From IMG/VR virus record IMGVR_UViG_3300037234_000412, positions 1-36,275 of that record: a stretch of DNA of 36,275 bases. One strand, 5' to 3'. This stretch comes from a virus. Positions 7,561 through 14,819 of the stretch are shown here, in pieces. Made by a program: the position numbers and the translations under genes. The notes beneath the pieces are model-generated. The model searched no databases and had not been told where the DNA came from. It saw nothing but the letters and a program-made list of their open reading frames with translations. How positions within the stretch are numbered: position 1 is the first letter of the stretch; each line of letters starts with the position of its first letter.

Positions 7561-8544
7561 CTACCCCCTAGCCACTTTCAACTCGACCCCTTGCCTATTC
7601 CTTAACATCATTTCAAACTTACTCTTATTTACTGTAGGTACTGATTTATTACCCTGTACACTGATAAGTCCCAGGTCTACAGCTCTTTTAGATAAACTGT
7701 TAAACTCACCGTATGAAAGATCACTACTATCTACAACATGCTTACGGCTTTTTAATACACTAGGCATATCGTTTCCATCAAATCTACTATTTACATATAC
7801 ACTTAGTTTATCTGACTTTTCGACACTCCCCTTCTCCACTACCCTACTACGTTTTTTAGGTTGTGGGGTGGTTGTGGATAAAGCAACAGATATTAACGTT
7901 ATTCCAGATGGTGCAAGCAATGCAATAAGTACCGACATTGAGATCATAAAGGCATATTGAAGCCCCTTAGAGCTAATAAACGGTATATCTTTGGATATGT
8001 TCTCAAAGAGAGTAGGTTGTCTCGTGGTTGTGGATAGAGAGTGGATAACTTCATTTAGTAATACTTCATATTCTTTCTTATCAGCAGTTAATAACTCAAT
8101 ATCTTTTTTAATTGGGTCTACTCCGTTAGTCTTCCAATTTGCCATTCCTTGTACACTATCTGGCAACATAGATTCTTTGTTTAATATTCTAGTGTTTAGT
8201 GTTTTGATCTCAAGTGTATACCTGTTTTGTTGAGTCGTAAGGGCAGTGTAAGTAAGTGTTTTAGTGTCGTACACTGACTTTTTAGACTCAAAACTTTGTG
8301 ATTGACCGAGTAGGGTACATCCAATTGAAAAGGCTAAAACAATGCAGAATTTAACAGTCTTTTTATAGTAAGCAAAATAACCTAATAATATACAAAGAGC
8401 TAATGCAGTAACTTTAGATACAAAATCATTAAGCCCAATTGAATTAAATGTAAATCTGTAATAATGGATTTCTAAATACCATCCTCCGATTATTAGGGAT
8501 AGACCTCCGATTATTTTTGGTGCTTTGTTTATTATGTTTTTCAT
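7561..8544 (-). CDS. Membrane protein with long loop and soluble C-terminal domain
   Basis: 327 residues from ATG 8544, in an ATGA overlap with the previous stop. Hydrophobic segments lie at about 10-26, 43-60, 62-81 and 195-221. Between the third and fourth is a segment of about 110 residues with coiled-coil character. After the fourth comes a basic linker (KKRSR) and about 90 residues ending in a helical, winged-helix-like part (YGEFNSLSKRAVDLGLISV). That suggests DNA tied to the membrane. The fold call is by eye only. Confidence 0.55.
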   Translation of the reverse strand: MKNIINKAPKIIGGLSLIIGGWYLEIHYYRFTFNSIGLNDFVSKVTALALCILLGYFAYYKKTVKFCIVLAFSIGCTLLGQSQSFESKKSVYDTKTLTYTALTTQQNRYTLEIKTLNTRILNKESMLPDSVQGMANWKTNGVDPIKKDIELLTADKKEYEVLLNEVIHSLSTTTRQPTLFENISKDIPFISSKGLQYAFMISMSVLIALLAPSGITLISVALSTTTPQPKKRSRVVEKGSVEKSDKLSVYVNSRFDGNDMPSVLKSRKHVVDSSDLSYGEFNSLSKRAVDLGLISVQGNKSVPTVNKSKFEMMLRNRQGVELKVARG

Positions 8545-8735
8545 AATTTGCAATCCTTACAATAGCAAGTGTTATTACTCATAGTAAAACCTTGATCTTC
8601 CATGTATAAATCTTCTAAAGAGTGCATTGATATCATATCAGTATCTGTTGACTCGTAAGTTGTATCATGCTCAAATACCTTGCCACATATATCACACTCT
8701 ATCTTCATCTCTAACTCTATTCTTGTTTCTATCAC
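8541..8735 (-). CDS. Small zinc-ribbon protein
   Basis: 64 residues from GTG 8735 with GGGAG ahead. CDIC at the front and CYCKDC at the end make a four-Cys zinc site around an acidic centre. An internal ATG (residue 10) has a weaker ribosome site. Confidence 0.55.
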   Translation of the reverse strand: MIETRIELEMKIECDICGKVFEHDTTYESTDTDMISMHSLEDLYMEDQGFTMSNNTCYCKDCKL

Positions 8736-8752
8736 TCTCTAAACTCCCTTAA

Positions 8753-8914
8753 TTATTTTCCCTTAATCTCTAAATCCAACTCCGGCTCAATATATCTATT
8801 AGCTAAAATCTTAACTATCTTAGGCATATTCTTTTCGTATTCCCATATCTGCATTTTCTTACATACTAGATCTTCTATTTCTTCAGTTAGTTTTATTAGT
8901 TGCGGTTTTGTCAT
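8753..8914 (-). CDS. 53-residue helical protein
   Basis: ATG 8914 follows an AGG-containing site; the stop lies just before the next ribosome site. The sequence is amphipathic helix with a single Cys. No family recognised. Confidence 0.45.
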   Translation of the reverse strand: MTKPQLIKLTEEIEDLVCKKMQIWEYEKNMPKIVKILANRYIEPELDLEIKGK

Positions 8915-8915
8915 T

Positions 8916-9302
8916 CTAATATCTACCTATTTCATTTGATACCATAGACTCAAAACAATACTTTTCTAAATCTATCCTTGTTTCAGATATTCCTTTTAGT
9001 AATAAATTTATCTGTTTTTCTTTTTCCATTAAATCAGAAATTACTTTATCAAGGAAATTAGATGAATTATTTACATAATAAAAAGGTTTGAAAGTCTTGG
9101 AGATTTGATAACTCTTTTTAGACTTATTATATTCAATATTTCTTGGGAACAGTTCTTTGTATTTTGACAAATCATTTGTTGCTTGAGCTGTAGAAAGATC
9201 AAACCTTTCTTTTATATCAGATCTTTGCAATGAACCTTTTAGAATTAAACATGTTTCAATAAATAAAAATCTTCTTTTAACAACTTTTTTCACATCACTC
9301 AT
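8916..9302 (-). CDS. Winged-HTH regulator, DeoR/WYL-like N-terminal domain
   Basis: 128 residues. Residues 10-75 resemble the winged helix that opens DeoR- and WYL-type regulators: a first helix, then LQRSDIKERFDLSTAQATND as helix-turn-helix, and a YQISKTF wing. No WYL domain follows, only a helical tail, so it is a short form. It could control the early promoters near 10.8 kb. Confidence 0.6.
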   Translation of the reverse strand: MSDVKKVVKRRFLFIETCLILKGSLQRSDIKERFDLSTAQATNDLSKYKELFPRNIEYNKSKKSYQISKTFKPFYYVNNSSNFLDKVISDLMEKEKQINLLLKGISETRIDLEKYCFESMVSNEIGRY

Positions 9303-9448
9303 TTCTCAACAACCTCCAAACATTTACCACTAACACAAACAATTCCAATCTTACTCAAAAACTTAGCCATATTACTTTCATCTTTTTTACAGTAGAATAG
9401 CAAAGTACATTCTGAGCATTTTCCGTCTTTTTGTTGGTAGCTTTTCAA
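9299..9448 (-). CDS. 49-residue Cys-rich protein, TTG start
   Basis: TTG 9448 overlaps the stop of the HTH gene (TTGA) and has GGAGG seven bases ahead. Four front and back Cys (CSEC, C-x9, CVSGKC) suggest a zinc knuckle. Its stop overlaps the next ATG. Confidence 0.5.
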   Translation of the reverse strand: MKSYQQKDGKCSECTLLFYCKKDESNMAKFLSKIGIVCVSGKCLEVVEK

Positions 9449-9654
9449 ATCCCAACCTCCAAAAACAACTTATCCAACTTTTTCATACTATCAGCATCAG
9501 GTTTAAATCTTCCCATATACCAATTTTTTAAACTATCAAAACTTACATCAAGCCTTCTAGCCATTACAGGCCATGTAATATTCAGCTTTTTTTTGCATAG
9601 TTTTATTTTTGATTGAATGTTCCTTTTTTCGACACCTTGCATAATTGTTTTCAC
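9445..9654 (-). CDS. Cro/C1-type HTH protein
   Basis: 69 residues from GTG 9654 with AAAGGAG ahead. The centre (WPVMARRLDVSFDSLKNWYMGR) is a helix-turn-helix of the XRE class, then a short helix. The size suits a Cro-like regulator. No cleavage or dimer domain is present. Confidence 0.65.
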   Translation of the reverse strand: MKTIMQGVEKRNIQSKIKLCKKKLNITWPVMARRLDVSFDSLKNWYMGRFKPDADSMKKLDKLFLEVGI

Positions 9655-9963
9655 TTAGTTAGCTCCTTTAGGTTTGGCATATTTCCAACCACGATGAGTA
9701 ATCCAAGTAACATATAATTGATCGTTTATAGGTTGACCAACACTGTTTGAACTATCGCAAGTCATCCATTGACTATGGCATGGTTCAAAAGAAATGCAAC
9801 TCGGAGTAACTATTTCATTAACCATCATAAACTCATAACCCTCTGGTGGTTCTCTTTTAAAATTAGATAATTTTGTTTCTAAAAGAGATAAATCATGTTT
9901 GAGATTATTAACCTCTTCAGTTAACTCCTTAACTCGCTCTTTATTTTTATAGTCTACTATCAT
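9655..9963 (-). CDS. Coiled-coil phage protein with aromatic tail
   Basis: 102 residues. A leucine-zipper-like first 40 residues is followed by a small globular part with PSCISFEPCHSQWMTCDSS and a WITHRGW end. No family recognised with confidence. Confidence 0.55.
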   Translation of the reverse strand: MIVDYKNKERVKELTEEVNNLKHDLSLLETKLSNFKREPPEGYEFMMVNEIVTPSCISFEPCHSQWMTCDSSNSVGQPINDQLYVTWITHRGWKYAKPKGAN

Positions 9964-10046
9964 ACTTCATACCCCTCTTCTCTATATATCCCATGTTTCT
10001 CACATTCAACTATAAAATCAATTATTTCTTTTATTAGTTTTTTCAT
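9960..10046 (-). CDS. 28-residue coupled mini-protein
   Basis: ATG 10046 overlaps the stop of the gene upstream (ATGA) behind GAGG, and its stop overlaps the next ATG. Basic first half, one helix. Supported by coupling only. Confidence 0.4.
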   Translation of the reverse strand: MKKLIKEIIDFIVECEKHGIYREEGYEV

Positions 10047-10372
10047 TTTAAAGCCTCTTCTAATTTATCTACTATTTTTTGAGCGTATAGTTTGGAATTT
10101 TCTGTATCTCCTAATCCATAATGCCAATTGTTGAAAAGAGAATCTGAGGTGCAACTCTTTAAAGGGCATTCAGGACAACCATCCATATAAGATGTTGCAT
10201 TACCATATTTATTTTTTCTGAATAATTCGCATAAAGGACACTTATTCAGCATCCCAATTATTTTATTTTCTGTTTCCTGCGATAATGAATCATCTTTATC
10301 CTTACCACTAACAGTCAACTCTTTCCAAACCTCAATACTCAATTCTATTGCTTCTTTTAATTCTTGATTCAT
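10043..10372 (-). CDS. Cys-rich small protein
   Basis: 109 residues. CPLC and, 20 residues on, CPECPLKSC give a likely zinc site between two acidic helical parts. ATG 10372 sits in an ATGA overlap behind AAGG. A familiar style of phage orphan protein, function unknown. Confidence 0.6.
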   Translation of the reverse strand: MNQELKEAIELSIEVWKELTVSGKDKDDSLSQETENKIIGMLNKCPLCELFRKNKYGNATSYMDGCPECPLKSCTSDSLFNNWHYGLGDTENSKLYAQKIVDKLEEALK

Positions 10373-10527
10373 ACTTCAACCTTCCTCTTAAAATTCATTA
10401 ACCCTCTAGTACTATGGCACCCATGACAATTTCCACGGTAATTACTATGTTCTTCATGTTTACAATTGTAACAAGCTCTTTTGTGTGTGTTTAAATATGA
10501 CTTGAACCGTTTTAGAAAGTCTTTCAT
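10369..10527 (-). CDS. 52-residue zinc-knuckle protein
   Basis: Basic, with CYNCKHEEH and CHGCH, a Cys4 or Cys3His site. RBS GAGGAG before ATG 10527. Coupled at both ends. Confidence 0.55.
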   Translation of the reverse strand: MKDFLKRFKSYLNTHKRACYNCKHEEHSNYRGNCHGCHSTRGLMNFKRKVEV

Positions 10528-10634
10528 TTATCACTCCTCTCATAATACCCATTATCATATTTGCCATGTTCCCAACGTCCATATTTCTCTAAACAAATTG
10601 TTAAGAACTTGAATAGTCTTTTTAGTTTTTTCAT
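10524..10634 (-). CDS. 36-residue leader-proximal protein
   Basis: First gene of the early minus operon, ATG 10634 behind AAGGAGAG. Basic helix then a Tyr/Gly tail; overlaps the next gene by ATGA. Confidence 0.5.
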   Translation of the reverse strand: MKKLKRLFKFLTICLEKYGRWEHGKYDNGYYERSDK

Positions 10635-10655
10635 AACTCTCTCCTTATTATTTAG

Positions 10656-10734
10656 TGGCAATTAAAGGACTCGAACCTCCGTTACCAGATCACAAAAAAC
10701 CATAGTTACACGGATTTATATTTGCTAAACTGCC
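10656..10734 (-). ncRNA. tRNA-like fold in early operon leader
   Basis: On the minus strand GGCAGTT pairs with AATTGCC (7 bp), followed by U8-A9, and a 5-bp T stem GGAGG/CCTTT closes the canonical T loop TTCGAGT. Length is 79, close to a true tRNA. The middle 45 bases lack the D-loop GG and form no clear 5-7-5 anticodon arm. It lies between the early promoter and the first ATG. It may be a decayed tRNA, an attachment-site remnant or a regulatory fold. Confidence 0.4.
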
Positions 10735-10774
10735 ATATATTGTTATTCCCTTCGCTATTCCTGTAATTACATAT

Positions 10775-10803
10775 ACATTACACCTTACACTTACTCTTGT
10801 CTA
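10775..10803 (-). promoter_or_regulatory. Early promoter, minus strand
   Basis: TAGACA (10803-10798), 17-base spacer, TAATGT (10780-10775). It would start transcription about 130 bases before the first early gene, placing the tRNA-like fold in the leader. Confidence 0.4.
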
Positions 10804-10829
10804 TAGCTATTACACCTTTTTTATGATAT

Positions 10830-10858
10830 TTGATAAAAATAGCTTTTAGGTATATAGT
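10830..10858 (+). promoter_or_regulatory. Divergent promoter, plus strand
   Basis: TTGATA, 17 bases, TATAGT, with an ATG 30 bases on at 10889. It is back to back with the early minus promoter, a typical switch region. Confidence 0.5.
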
Positions 10859-10888
10859 GAAAGTTATATTTTTATTGAAGAGGGACAC

Positions 10889-11212
10889 ATGGAAGAAAAC
10901 AAAGAATTGCTATACAACGAGATAGCGAATATTTTTAGAGATGTTATGAAAGAGATTTTTAAAAGAGAAAACAATGAAGATAGTTACATGAAACAAACTA
11001 TACTTGGTACTAGGTTTAGAGCTTTCTGGGCTATACTGACAGCTTTTAAGCACTCTTTTAACAGAATGTATAAAGTTTTAGCTCTTGCCATTGCCGTGCA
11101 TCGTAACGACAATCACGAAGAAGATAAGAGTAAAACTATATCGAAGTTAACAAGGAGTATGTCAGGTGAAGATATTACAAAAGCAGATTCTAGGGGTGGA
11201 TGGGTCGTATAA
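10889..11212 (+). CDS. Hypothetical helical protein
   Basis: 107 residues, first gene of the plus-strand block, with GAGGGA ahead. Basic helical middle (FRAFWAILTAFKHSFNRMYK) and a polar tail. It overlaps the membrane-regulator gene by 47 bases. No family recognised. Confidence 0.5.
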   Translation: MEENKELLYNEIANIFRDVMKEIFKRENNEDSYMKQTILGTRFRAFWAILTAFKHSFNRMYKVLALAIAVHRNDNHEEDKSKTISKLTRSMSGEDITKADSRGGWVV

Positions 11213-11849
11213 AATAATAGTTTCAATATGCTTATTTATCTTAGGTGTATTGAACTTAATAAGCCAGATAAAATTAAATATAAATATTGTGTCTGGCATG
11301 TATATGACTTTACCTTTTATTTTATTATCAATAGGAAATCTTTTAATTGATAAAAAATCCAGTCTAGCAATAATATATTTTATAGTTGCCCTATATTCTG
11401 CATTAAACCCAGATTATCAAGAAGATTTTTCTGGGGCGGTATTTTTTATGTTTTCTTTTCATTCAATTAAAAAGAAGTGGTATTCGGTAATAATAATAAT
11501 CTCAACAATTTTGTGCATATCTTTAAAAGCGACAAAGTATGATTTGAGAGCAAATGTTGTGATGGCTTTAATTATTGCTTATGGAATAGTTTATGTTTCA
11601 TACTATTTCCTAATATACAGAAACAAAAAAACACCACCCAAAAGAAACATAGACATAATAATAATAGATCAAGAAGAGAAAGCAATACTCCAATTATACT
11701 GTAGGGGTTATTCTTATGATGAAATATCTAAAACATTATCTTTAAATATCTTAGGTTCATCAGTAAGAAGAAAGATAACATCAATAATGACAGATAATAA
11801 TAAAACTAATGATGCACAATTTGGTAAATGGTTGTACGAAAACGTATAA
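11166..11849 (+). CDS. Membrane protein with LuxR-type HTH tail
   Basis: 227 residues from GTG 11166, behind AAGGAG. About five or six hydrophobic segments lie between residues 15 and 152. After a basic linker, residues 170-215 match a LuxR-type DNA-binding domain: EEKAILQLYCRGYSYDEISK, then a recognition-helix-like SSVRRKI. A membrane-embedded LuxR-type regulator is known in bacteria but unusual for a phage; it may sense membrane state and act on lysis or lysogeny genes. The start is not certain because it lies within the upstream gene. Confidence 0.6.
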   Translation: MKILQKQILGVDGSYKIIVSICLFILGVLNLISQIKLNINIVSGMYMTLPFILLSIGNLLIDKKSSLAIIYFIVALYSALNPDYQEDFSGAVFFMFSFHSIKKKWYSVIIIISTILCISLKATKYDLRANVVMALIIAYGIVYVSYYFLIYRNKKTPPKRNIDIIIIDQEEKAILQLYCRGYSYDEISKTLSLNILGSSVRRKITSIMTDNNKTNDAQFGKWLYENV

Positions 11850-11918
11850 TTAAGAACAATTGATAAATGCGTGATTACATAGTAATATAAACGATATAAG
11901 ATTTAGTAGTCCGATTCG

Positions 11919-11956
11919 GTCGGGTTATTGTATGAAAAAACTTTAGCCCGACTTTT
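11919..11956 (+). terminator. Hairpin terminator, plus strand
   Basis: GTCGGGTTA pairs with TAGCCCGAC (one G-U), loop of 16, then TTTT-CATTTT. It separates the regulator gene from the lysis cassette; the tail is imperfect so it may be leaky. Confidence 0.5.
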
Positions 11957-11977
11957 CATTTTCAAAGGGGGCTTCTA

Positions 11978-12298
11978 TTGGGGAGTATTACACGAATGCT
12001 AATAAGCGAAGAAACAAGGGTTATATTATCCTTTGCACAAATAGGTTTATTGATTGCTATAATATGGACTTTTGCTAAGGTCTATTTTTCCAATAAAGCA
12101 GATAACGAAAAGAAAGATATTGAAATACAAAATCTAAATATAAAAGTTTTAAATCAAGACGATAAAATAGAAAAATTAGAAGATAAACATAATCTTATAG
12201 AAGTTACTCAAGCTGTATTAAACACTAAACTCGAAAATATCGAGGTAGGTGTCGTTGACATAAAAGCTATGCTGACAAGGCATATAGAAATCAAATAA
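11978..12298 (+). CDS. Membrane-anchored coiled-coil protein, holin-like
   Basis: 106 residues from TTG 11978 with AAAGGGGG ahead; ATG 11996 is the alternative. One hydrophobic segment near 17-37, then a coiled coil to the end. Its place before the amidase suggests a lysis accessory or holin-like protein, though sequence alone does not name it. Confidence 0.5.
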   Translation: MGSITRMLISEETRVILSFAQIGLLIAIIWTFAKVYFSNKADNEKKDIEIQNLNIKVLNQDDKIEKLEDKHNLIEVTQAVLNTKLENIEVGVVDIKAMLTRHIEIK

Positions 12299-12320
12299 TA
12301 ATTTATAGGAGTCGGACACT

Positions 12321-12851
12321 ATGCAAATTAAACAAGATCTATTAACAATCAATCCATTCAGTAGACCAGGTTACAAATTGAAGACTGTAAAAAAAATAGT
12401 TATTCATTATGTACAAAATCCAGAAACTACAGCAAAACAGAACCGTAACTTTTTTGAAATGAGAAAAGAGGGTAATCACGGTTATGGATCATCTCAGTAC
12501 ATTTGTGATGATACCGAAATACTCCAATGTATTCCAGACGATGAAATGGCTTACTGTGTAGGAGCAAAAGAATACACAGAGTTTGGTCTAAGTATATCTA
12601 ATTATCCAAATGACAGTACAATACATATCGAGTTTTGCCATCCAGACTTAACAGGTAGACCATGTGTAAAAACATATACTAACATTCTAGACTTATCAGA
12701 GCATCTATGTAAAAAGTTCAATCTCGACCCTGTAGAGGACATTTGCAGACACTTCGACATAACTGGTAAAGATTGCCCAAAGTACTATGTAGCGGTTCAA
12801 AGTGAGTGGTACAGATTAAAAGCCGATGTACTTTGTAGGTTGAATAATTGA
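12321..12851 (+). CDS. N-acetylmuramoyl-L-alanine amidase, Amidase_2 endolysin
   Basis: 176 residues. It cuts the bond between N-acetylmuramate and L-alanine of peptidoglycan. The Amidase_2 zinc site is visible: His29 in VIHY, His144 in CRHFDITGKDCP, Cys152 in the same motif; Glu104 lies in HIEFCHPD. INPFSRPG at 10-17 is typical of one branch of this family. No signal peptide, so release depends on the holin. RBS AGGAG precedes ATG 12321. Next to holin- and spanin-like genes, this is the lysis enzyme. Confidence 0.92.
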   Translation: MQIKQDLLTINPFSRPGYKLKTVKKIVIHYVQNPETTAKQNRNFFEMRKEGNHGYGSSQYICDDTEILQCIPDDEMAYCVGAKEYTEFGLSISNYPNDSTIHIEFCHPDLTGRPCVKTYTNILDLSEHLCKKFNLDPVEDICRHFDITGKDCPKYYVAVQSEWYRLKADVLCRLNN

Positions 12852-13006
12852 CACACCCAGATAAGGCAATATCAGAATTAAAAATAAAATGCTTAGATAA
12901 TATTGAGAATAAAAGCTTTTTAATGCAACGGTCTAGTGCCGTTGTAATTATTAGGTATATTGAGTTTTTGGAAGGGGAGATAAAAAATGGAATGGTATCA
13001 AGATAA
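12848..13006 (+). CDS. 52-residue coupled protein after the amidase
   Basis: TTG 12848 overlaps the amidase stop (TTGA) and the frame runs to 13006, overlapping the holin-like gene. Mixed helix with one hydrophobic stretch (SSAVVIIRYIEFL). The ribosome site is weak, so coupling would be needed. Function unknown. Confidence 0.4.
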   Translation: MTHPDKAISELKIKCLDNIENKSFLMQRSSAVVIIRYIEFLEGEIKNGMVSR

Positions 13007-13211
13007 AACAGGAGATACATCAAGTAAAAGAATTGCTGGGGCTGTTATCCTATCGTGTGGACTAGGGCTTTTAATGGTTGTTGGTATAATGTCTATATCA
13101 AAAGTAATAGCCGACCCATCTACAGCCCTACAGGTAGCAAATACTTTAATGCTAACAGGTGGAAGTCTTTTAGGTGTTGGGGTTATTGAATCTTTTGGAA
13201 AGGGGAAATAA
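12987..13211 (+). CDS. Two-helix holin-like protein
   Basis: 74 residues. Hydrophobic helices at about 15-38 and 50-70 joined by a short polar turn (SKVIADPST), a charged start and a basic end, the common holin layout. RBS GAAGGGGAG. It directly follows the amidase region, as in many lysis cassettes. Confidence 0.6.
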   Translation: MEWYQDKTGDTSSKRIAGAVILSCGLGLLMVVGIMSISKVIADPSTALQVANTLMLTGGSLLGVGVIESFGKGK

Positions 13212-13655
13212 ATGCTATGCAAAAAATTATTATCACTATTATTATTACTCTCATTATTGTCACAATCGCTATACTCAGAGGTCGTTTTGACAGACGAAGA
13301 AGCGAACGAGATCGATCAAGCTTTAACAACATCGGAAACGGAAATAAATCTATTAAACAATCAAGTGACACTATTGCAAACGGACTTGATGGGATCCGAA
13401 ACACTAACGAGCGAATTAAAACTGGAATCGATAAGCTTGAACAATCAAATAACATTGCTACAAAAAGAGCCTTTAATATTAAACAACATAGTAACAATGC
13501 AAAATCAGGAATTGGAAAGGCTAAAAACATCCTCAAAAGAGCAAAAAACCGATAAACTAATAGAATCAGTAAAGCAGTTTTTTAATGGTTTTGTCTGGGG
13601 TGCATTACTTGGTTTATTTGGTGGAATCTATTTGGCTACAATATTAAACCACTAA
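13212..13655 (+). CDS. Signal-peptide coiled-coil protein with C-terminal membrane helix, spanin-like
   Basis: 147 residues. Signal-like start (KKLLSLLLLLSLLSQSLYS), a long Leu/Asn/Glu coiled coil, then a hydrophobic segment near 125-143. ATG 13212 has AGGGG at correct spacing. The only Cys (residue 3) is not in a lipobox, so it is not a plain Rz1-type lipoprotein. Its end overlaps the opposite-strand gene tail by 20 bases. Confidence 0.5.
   Translation: MLCKKLLSLLLLLSLLSQSLYSEVVLTDEEANEIDQALTTSETEINLLNNQVTLLQTDLMGSETLTSELKLESISLNNQITLLQKEPLILNNIVTMQNQELERLKTSSKEQKTDKLIESVKQFFNGFVWGALLGLFGGIYLATILNH
13217..13555 (+). CDS. Embedded i-spanin-like protein
   Basis: 112 residues in another frame, wholly inside the previous gene. 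A single N-terminal membrane helix (IIITIIITLIIVTIAIL) and a basic coiled-coil ectodomain match the layout of an Rz-type inner-membrane spanin. In the shared stretch both frames use more G/C third bases than the non-shared tail, which suggests both are under selection. Dual translation from closely placed ATGs at 13212 and 13217 is an inference. Confidence 0.5.
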   Translation: MQKIIITIIITLIIVTIAILRGRFDRRRSERDRSSFNNIGNGNKSIKQSSDTIANGLDGIRNTNERIKTGIDKLEQSNNIATKRAFNIKQHSNNAKSGIGKAKNILKRAKNR

Positions 13656-13842
13656 CAGGACTATTACTATTTAAATAATTATGTACAGTAGTACTTTTTA
13701 ATTCATGAATACAGCAATAAGGATATTTAAATTGTAATCTCTTTTTTGCTGTACTCATTTTACTTGATTCCATGGTGTCACTTATTATCATTCCTGTTTT
13801 TGTTAGTATTGTGTATTTGAATTTGTGGGTTCTGTCGTTCAT
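13636..13842 (-). CDS. Small hypothetical protein
   Basis: 68 residues, basic, beta-rich start (FKYTILTKTGMII). ATG 13842 overlaps the upstream stop (ATGA). Last gene of its minus-strand cluster; its end overlaps the spanin-like gene tail to tail. Confidence 0.5.
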   Translation of the reverse strand: MNDRTHKFKYTILTKTGMIISDTMESSKMSTAKKRLQFKYPYCCIHELKSTTVHNYLNSNSPVSGLIL

Positions 13843-14174
13843 AGTTGATCCAAGATGTATTTAATTGCTTGTTCTTTGGCTTGGTCGATAGACTGATCTC
13901 TATAATAGCACGGCATTAAAGGAACTCTTTTGTTTTTAATACCACATAACAACATTTTATCATCGCCATATATAAAATAGTCTGTGCCTTCGTTTATCCC
14001 TTCAATAACTCTTTGTAGGAATAAGGAATAATAAGACGGATAAGAAAACCCCAAATCACCAAGCAATACAAGTTTCTTATCTAGAAAAATTCTAAATCTA
14101 TCTTTTGTGTCGTTTACTATATCAAACCCATCTGCGAACTCACACGCTTTTTTTATCTCTTCAATACCTAACAT
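13839..14174 (-). CDS. Hypothetical protein
   Basis: 111 residues from ATG 14174, preceded by AGGAGAAAAGGA; an earlier in-frame ATG at 14216 lies inside the upstream gene. Alpha/beta in character, with YFIYGDDKMLLCGI and CYYRDQS near the end. No family recognised. Confidence 0.5.
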   Translation of the reverse strand: MLGIEEIKKACEFADGFDIVNDTKDRFRIFLDKKLVLLGDLGFSYPSYYSLFLQRVIEGINEGTDYFIYGDDKMLLCGIKNKRVPLMPCYYRDQSIDQAKEQAIKYILDQL

Positions 14175-14187
14175 TCCTTTTCTCCTA

Positions 14188-14409
14188 TCATCCCTTAACC
14201 TCCAACCAAACATCAATCATTAACTCAATAAACTCTTTTATGGAATCATTCCCATCTTTTACAAACTTATTCCAATTTTCCAATACAGGTTTAGCAGTTC
14301 CGAATGTGTGGGCAGTATCAACAAATAATTGAAAATCTTCGTTACTGAGTTGAAAGTCGTTATCTCCTGTAGCTTTTATTATTAGTTGCCTATATTCTCC
14401 AGATGTCAT
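14188..14409 (-). CDS. Acidic helical protein
   Basis: 73 residues, helical and acidic, behind GGTGG and overlapping the membrane mini-protein gene by ATGA. No family known. Confidence 0.5.
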   Translation of the reverse strand: MTSGEYRQLIIKATGDNDFQLSNEDFQLFVDTAHTFGTAKPVLENWNKFVKDGNDSIKEFIELMIDVWLEVKG

Positions 14410-14513
14410 ATAAATCCACCAGCAATCTTATCAGCAAAAACATATAGTAATCCCATACCTACAAATACTAGAAAACCAGATATGAAAATTATTATGTTTA
14501 TTAGTCTTTTCAT
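14406..14513 (-). CDS. 35-residue membrane mini-protein
   Basis: One hydrophobic helix fills residues 5-27 after a KR start; ends GGFI. Overlaps both neighbours by ATGA. Phage membrane peptides of this size can act in lysis timing or exclusion; no evidence here for either. Confidence 0.45.
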   Translation of the reverse strand: MKRLINIIIFISGFLVFVGMGLLYVFADKIAGGFI

Positions 14514-14680
14514 TTTCTACCATCTTTAATATCTTCAAGCAAGCTAATAATTATATATATTGATACATATGCTAAAGAGCTTGATATCCAATACCCTATA
14601 GTTGTTAAACTTAAATCAGTTACATCACTATTAAAAATATACGCCATGAATACCAGAATCACTTTAATCCATTTCTTCAT
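14510..14680 (-). CDS. 56-residue two-helix membrane protein
   Basis: Hydrophobic stretches near 4-15 and 28-47, a basic start (KKWIK) and a charged end. RBS GAGGGAGA. A holin-like or exclusion role is possible, but it is away from the lysis genes. Confidence 0.5.
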   Translation of the reverse strand: MKKWIKVILVFMAYIFNSDVTDLSLTTIGYWISSSLAYVSIYIIISLLEDIKDGRK

Positions 14681-14681
14681 A

Positions 14682-14819
14682 CTATTTCTCCCTCTTCATC
14701 AACTCATTAACAGCATGTTGAAAAAACTTTGGTAATGATAAGTAACTATATTTATCTTTCCAAAACTTCTTAATCTTCTCAGATTCTTCTTTATCTTTTA
14801 TTTGTATGTTTGTTTGCAT
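14682..14819 (-). CDS. 45-residue possible ribbon-helix-helix protein
   Basis: A short strand (TNIQIKD), helix, a turn with SLPKF, then a second helix, as in small RHH DNA-binding proteins of the Arc/CopG type. AAGGAGG precedes ATG 14819. The length is right for RHH; the match is by eye. Confidence 0.45.
   Translation of the reverse strand: MQTNIQIKDKEESEKIKKFWKDKYSYLSLPKFFQHAVNELMKREK

Noticed and set aside
10656-10734. Attachment site (tRNA 3' end as attP)
   Set aside because: No integrase gene was found, and the 5' acceptor strand is also present, so a simple attP core is less likely, though not excluded.
13183-13536. 117-codon minus-strand frame
   Set aside because: Antisense to two overlapping plus-strand frames that have better starts; no ribosome site.
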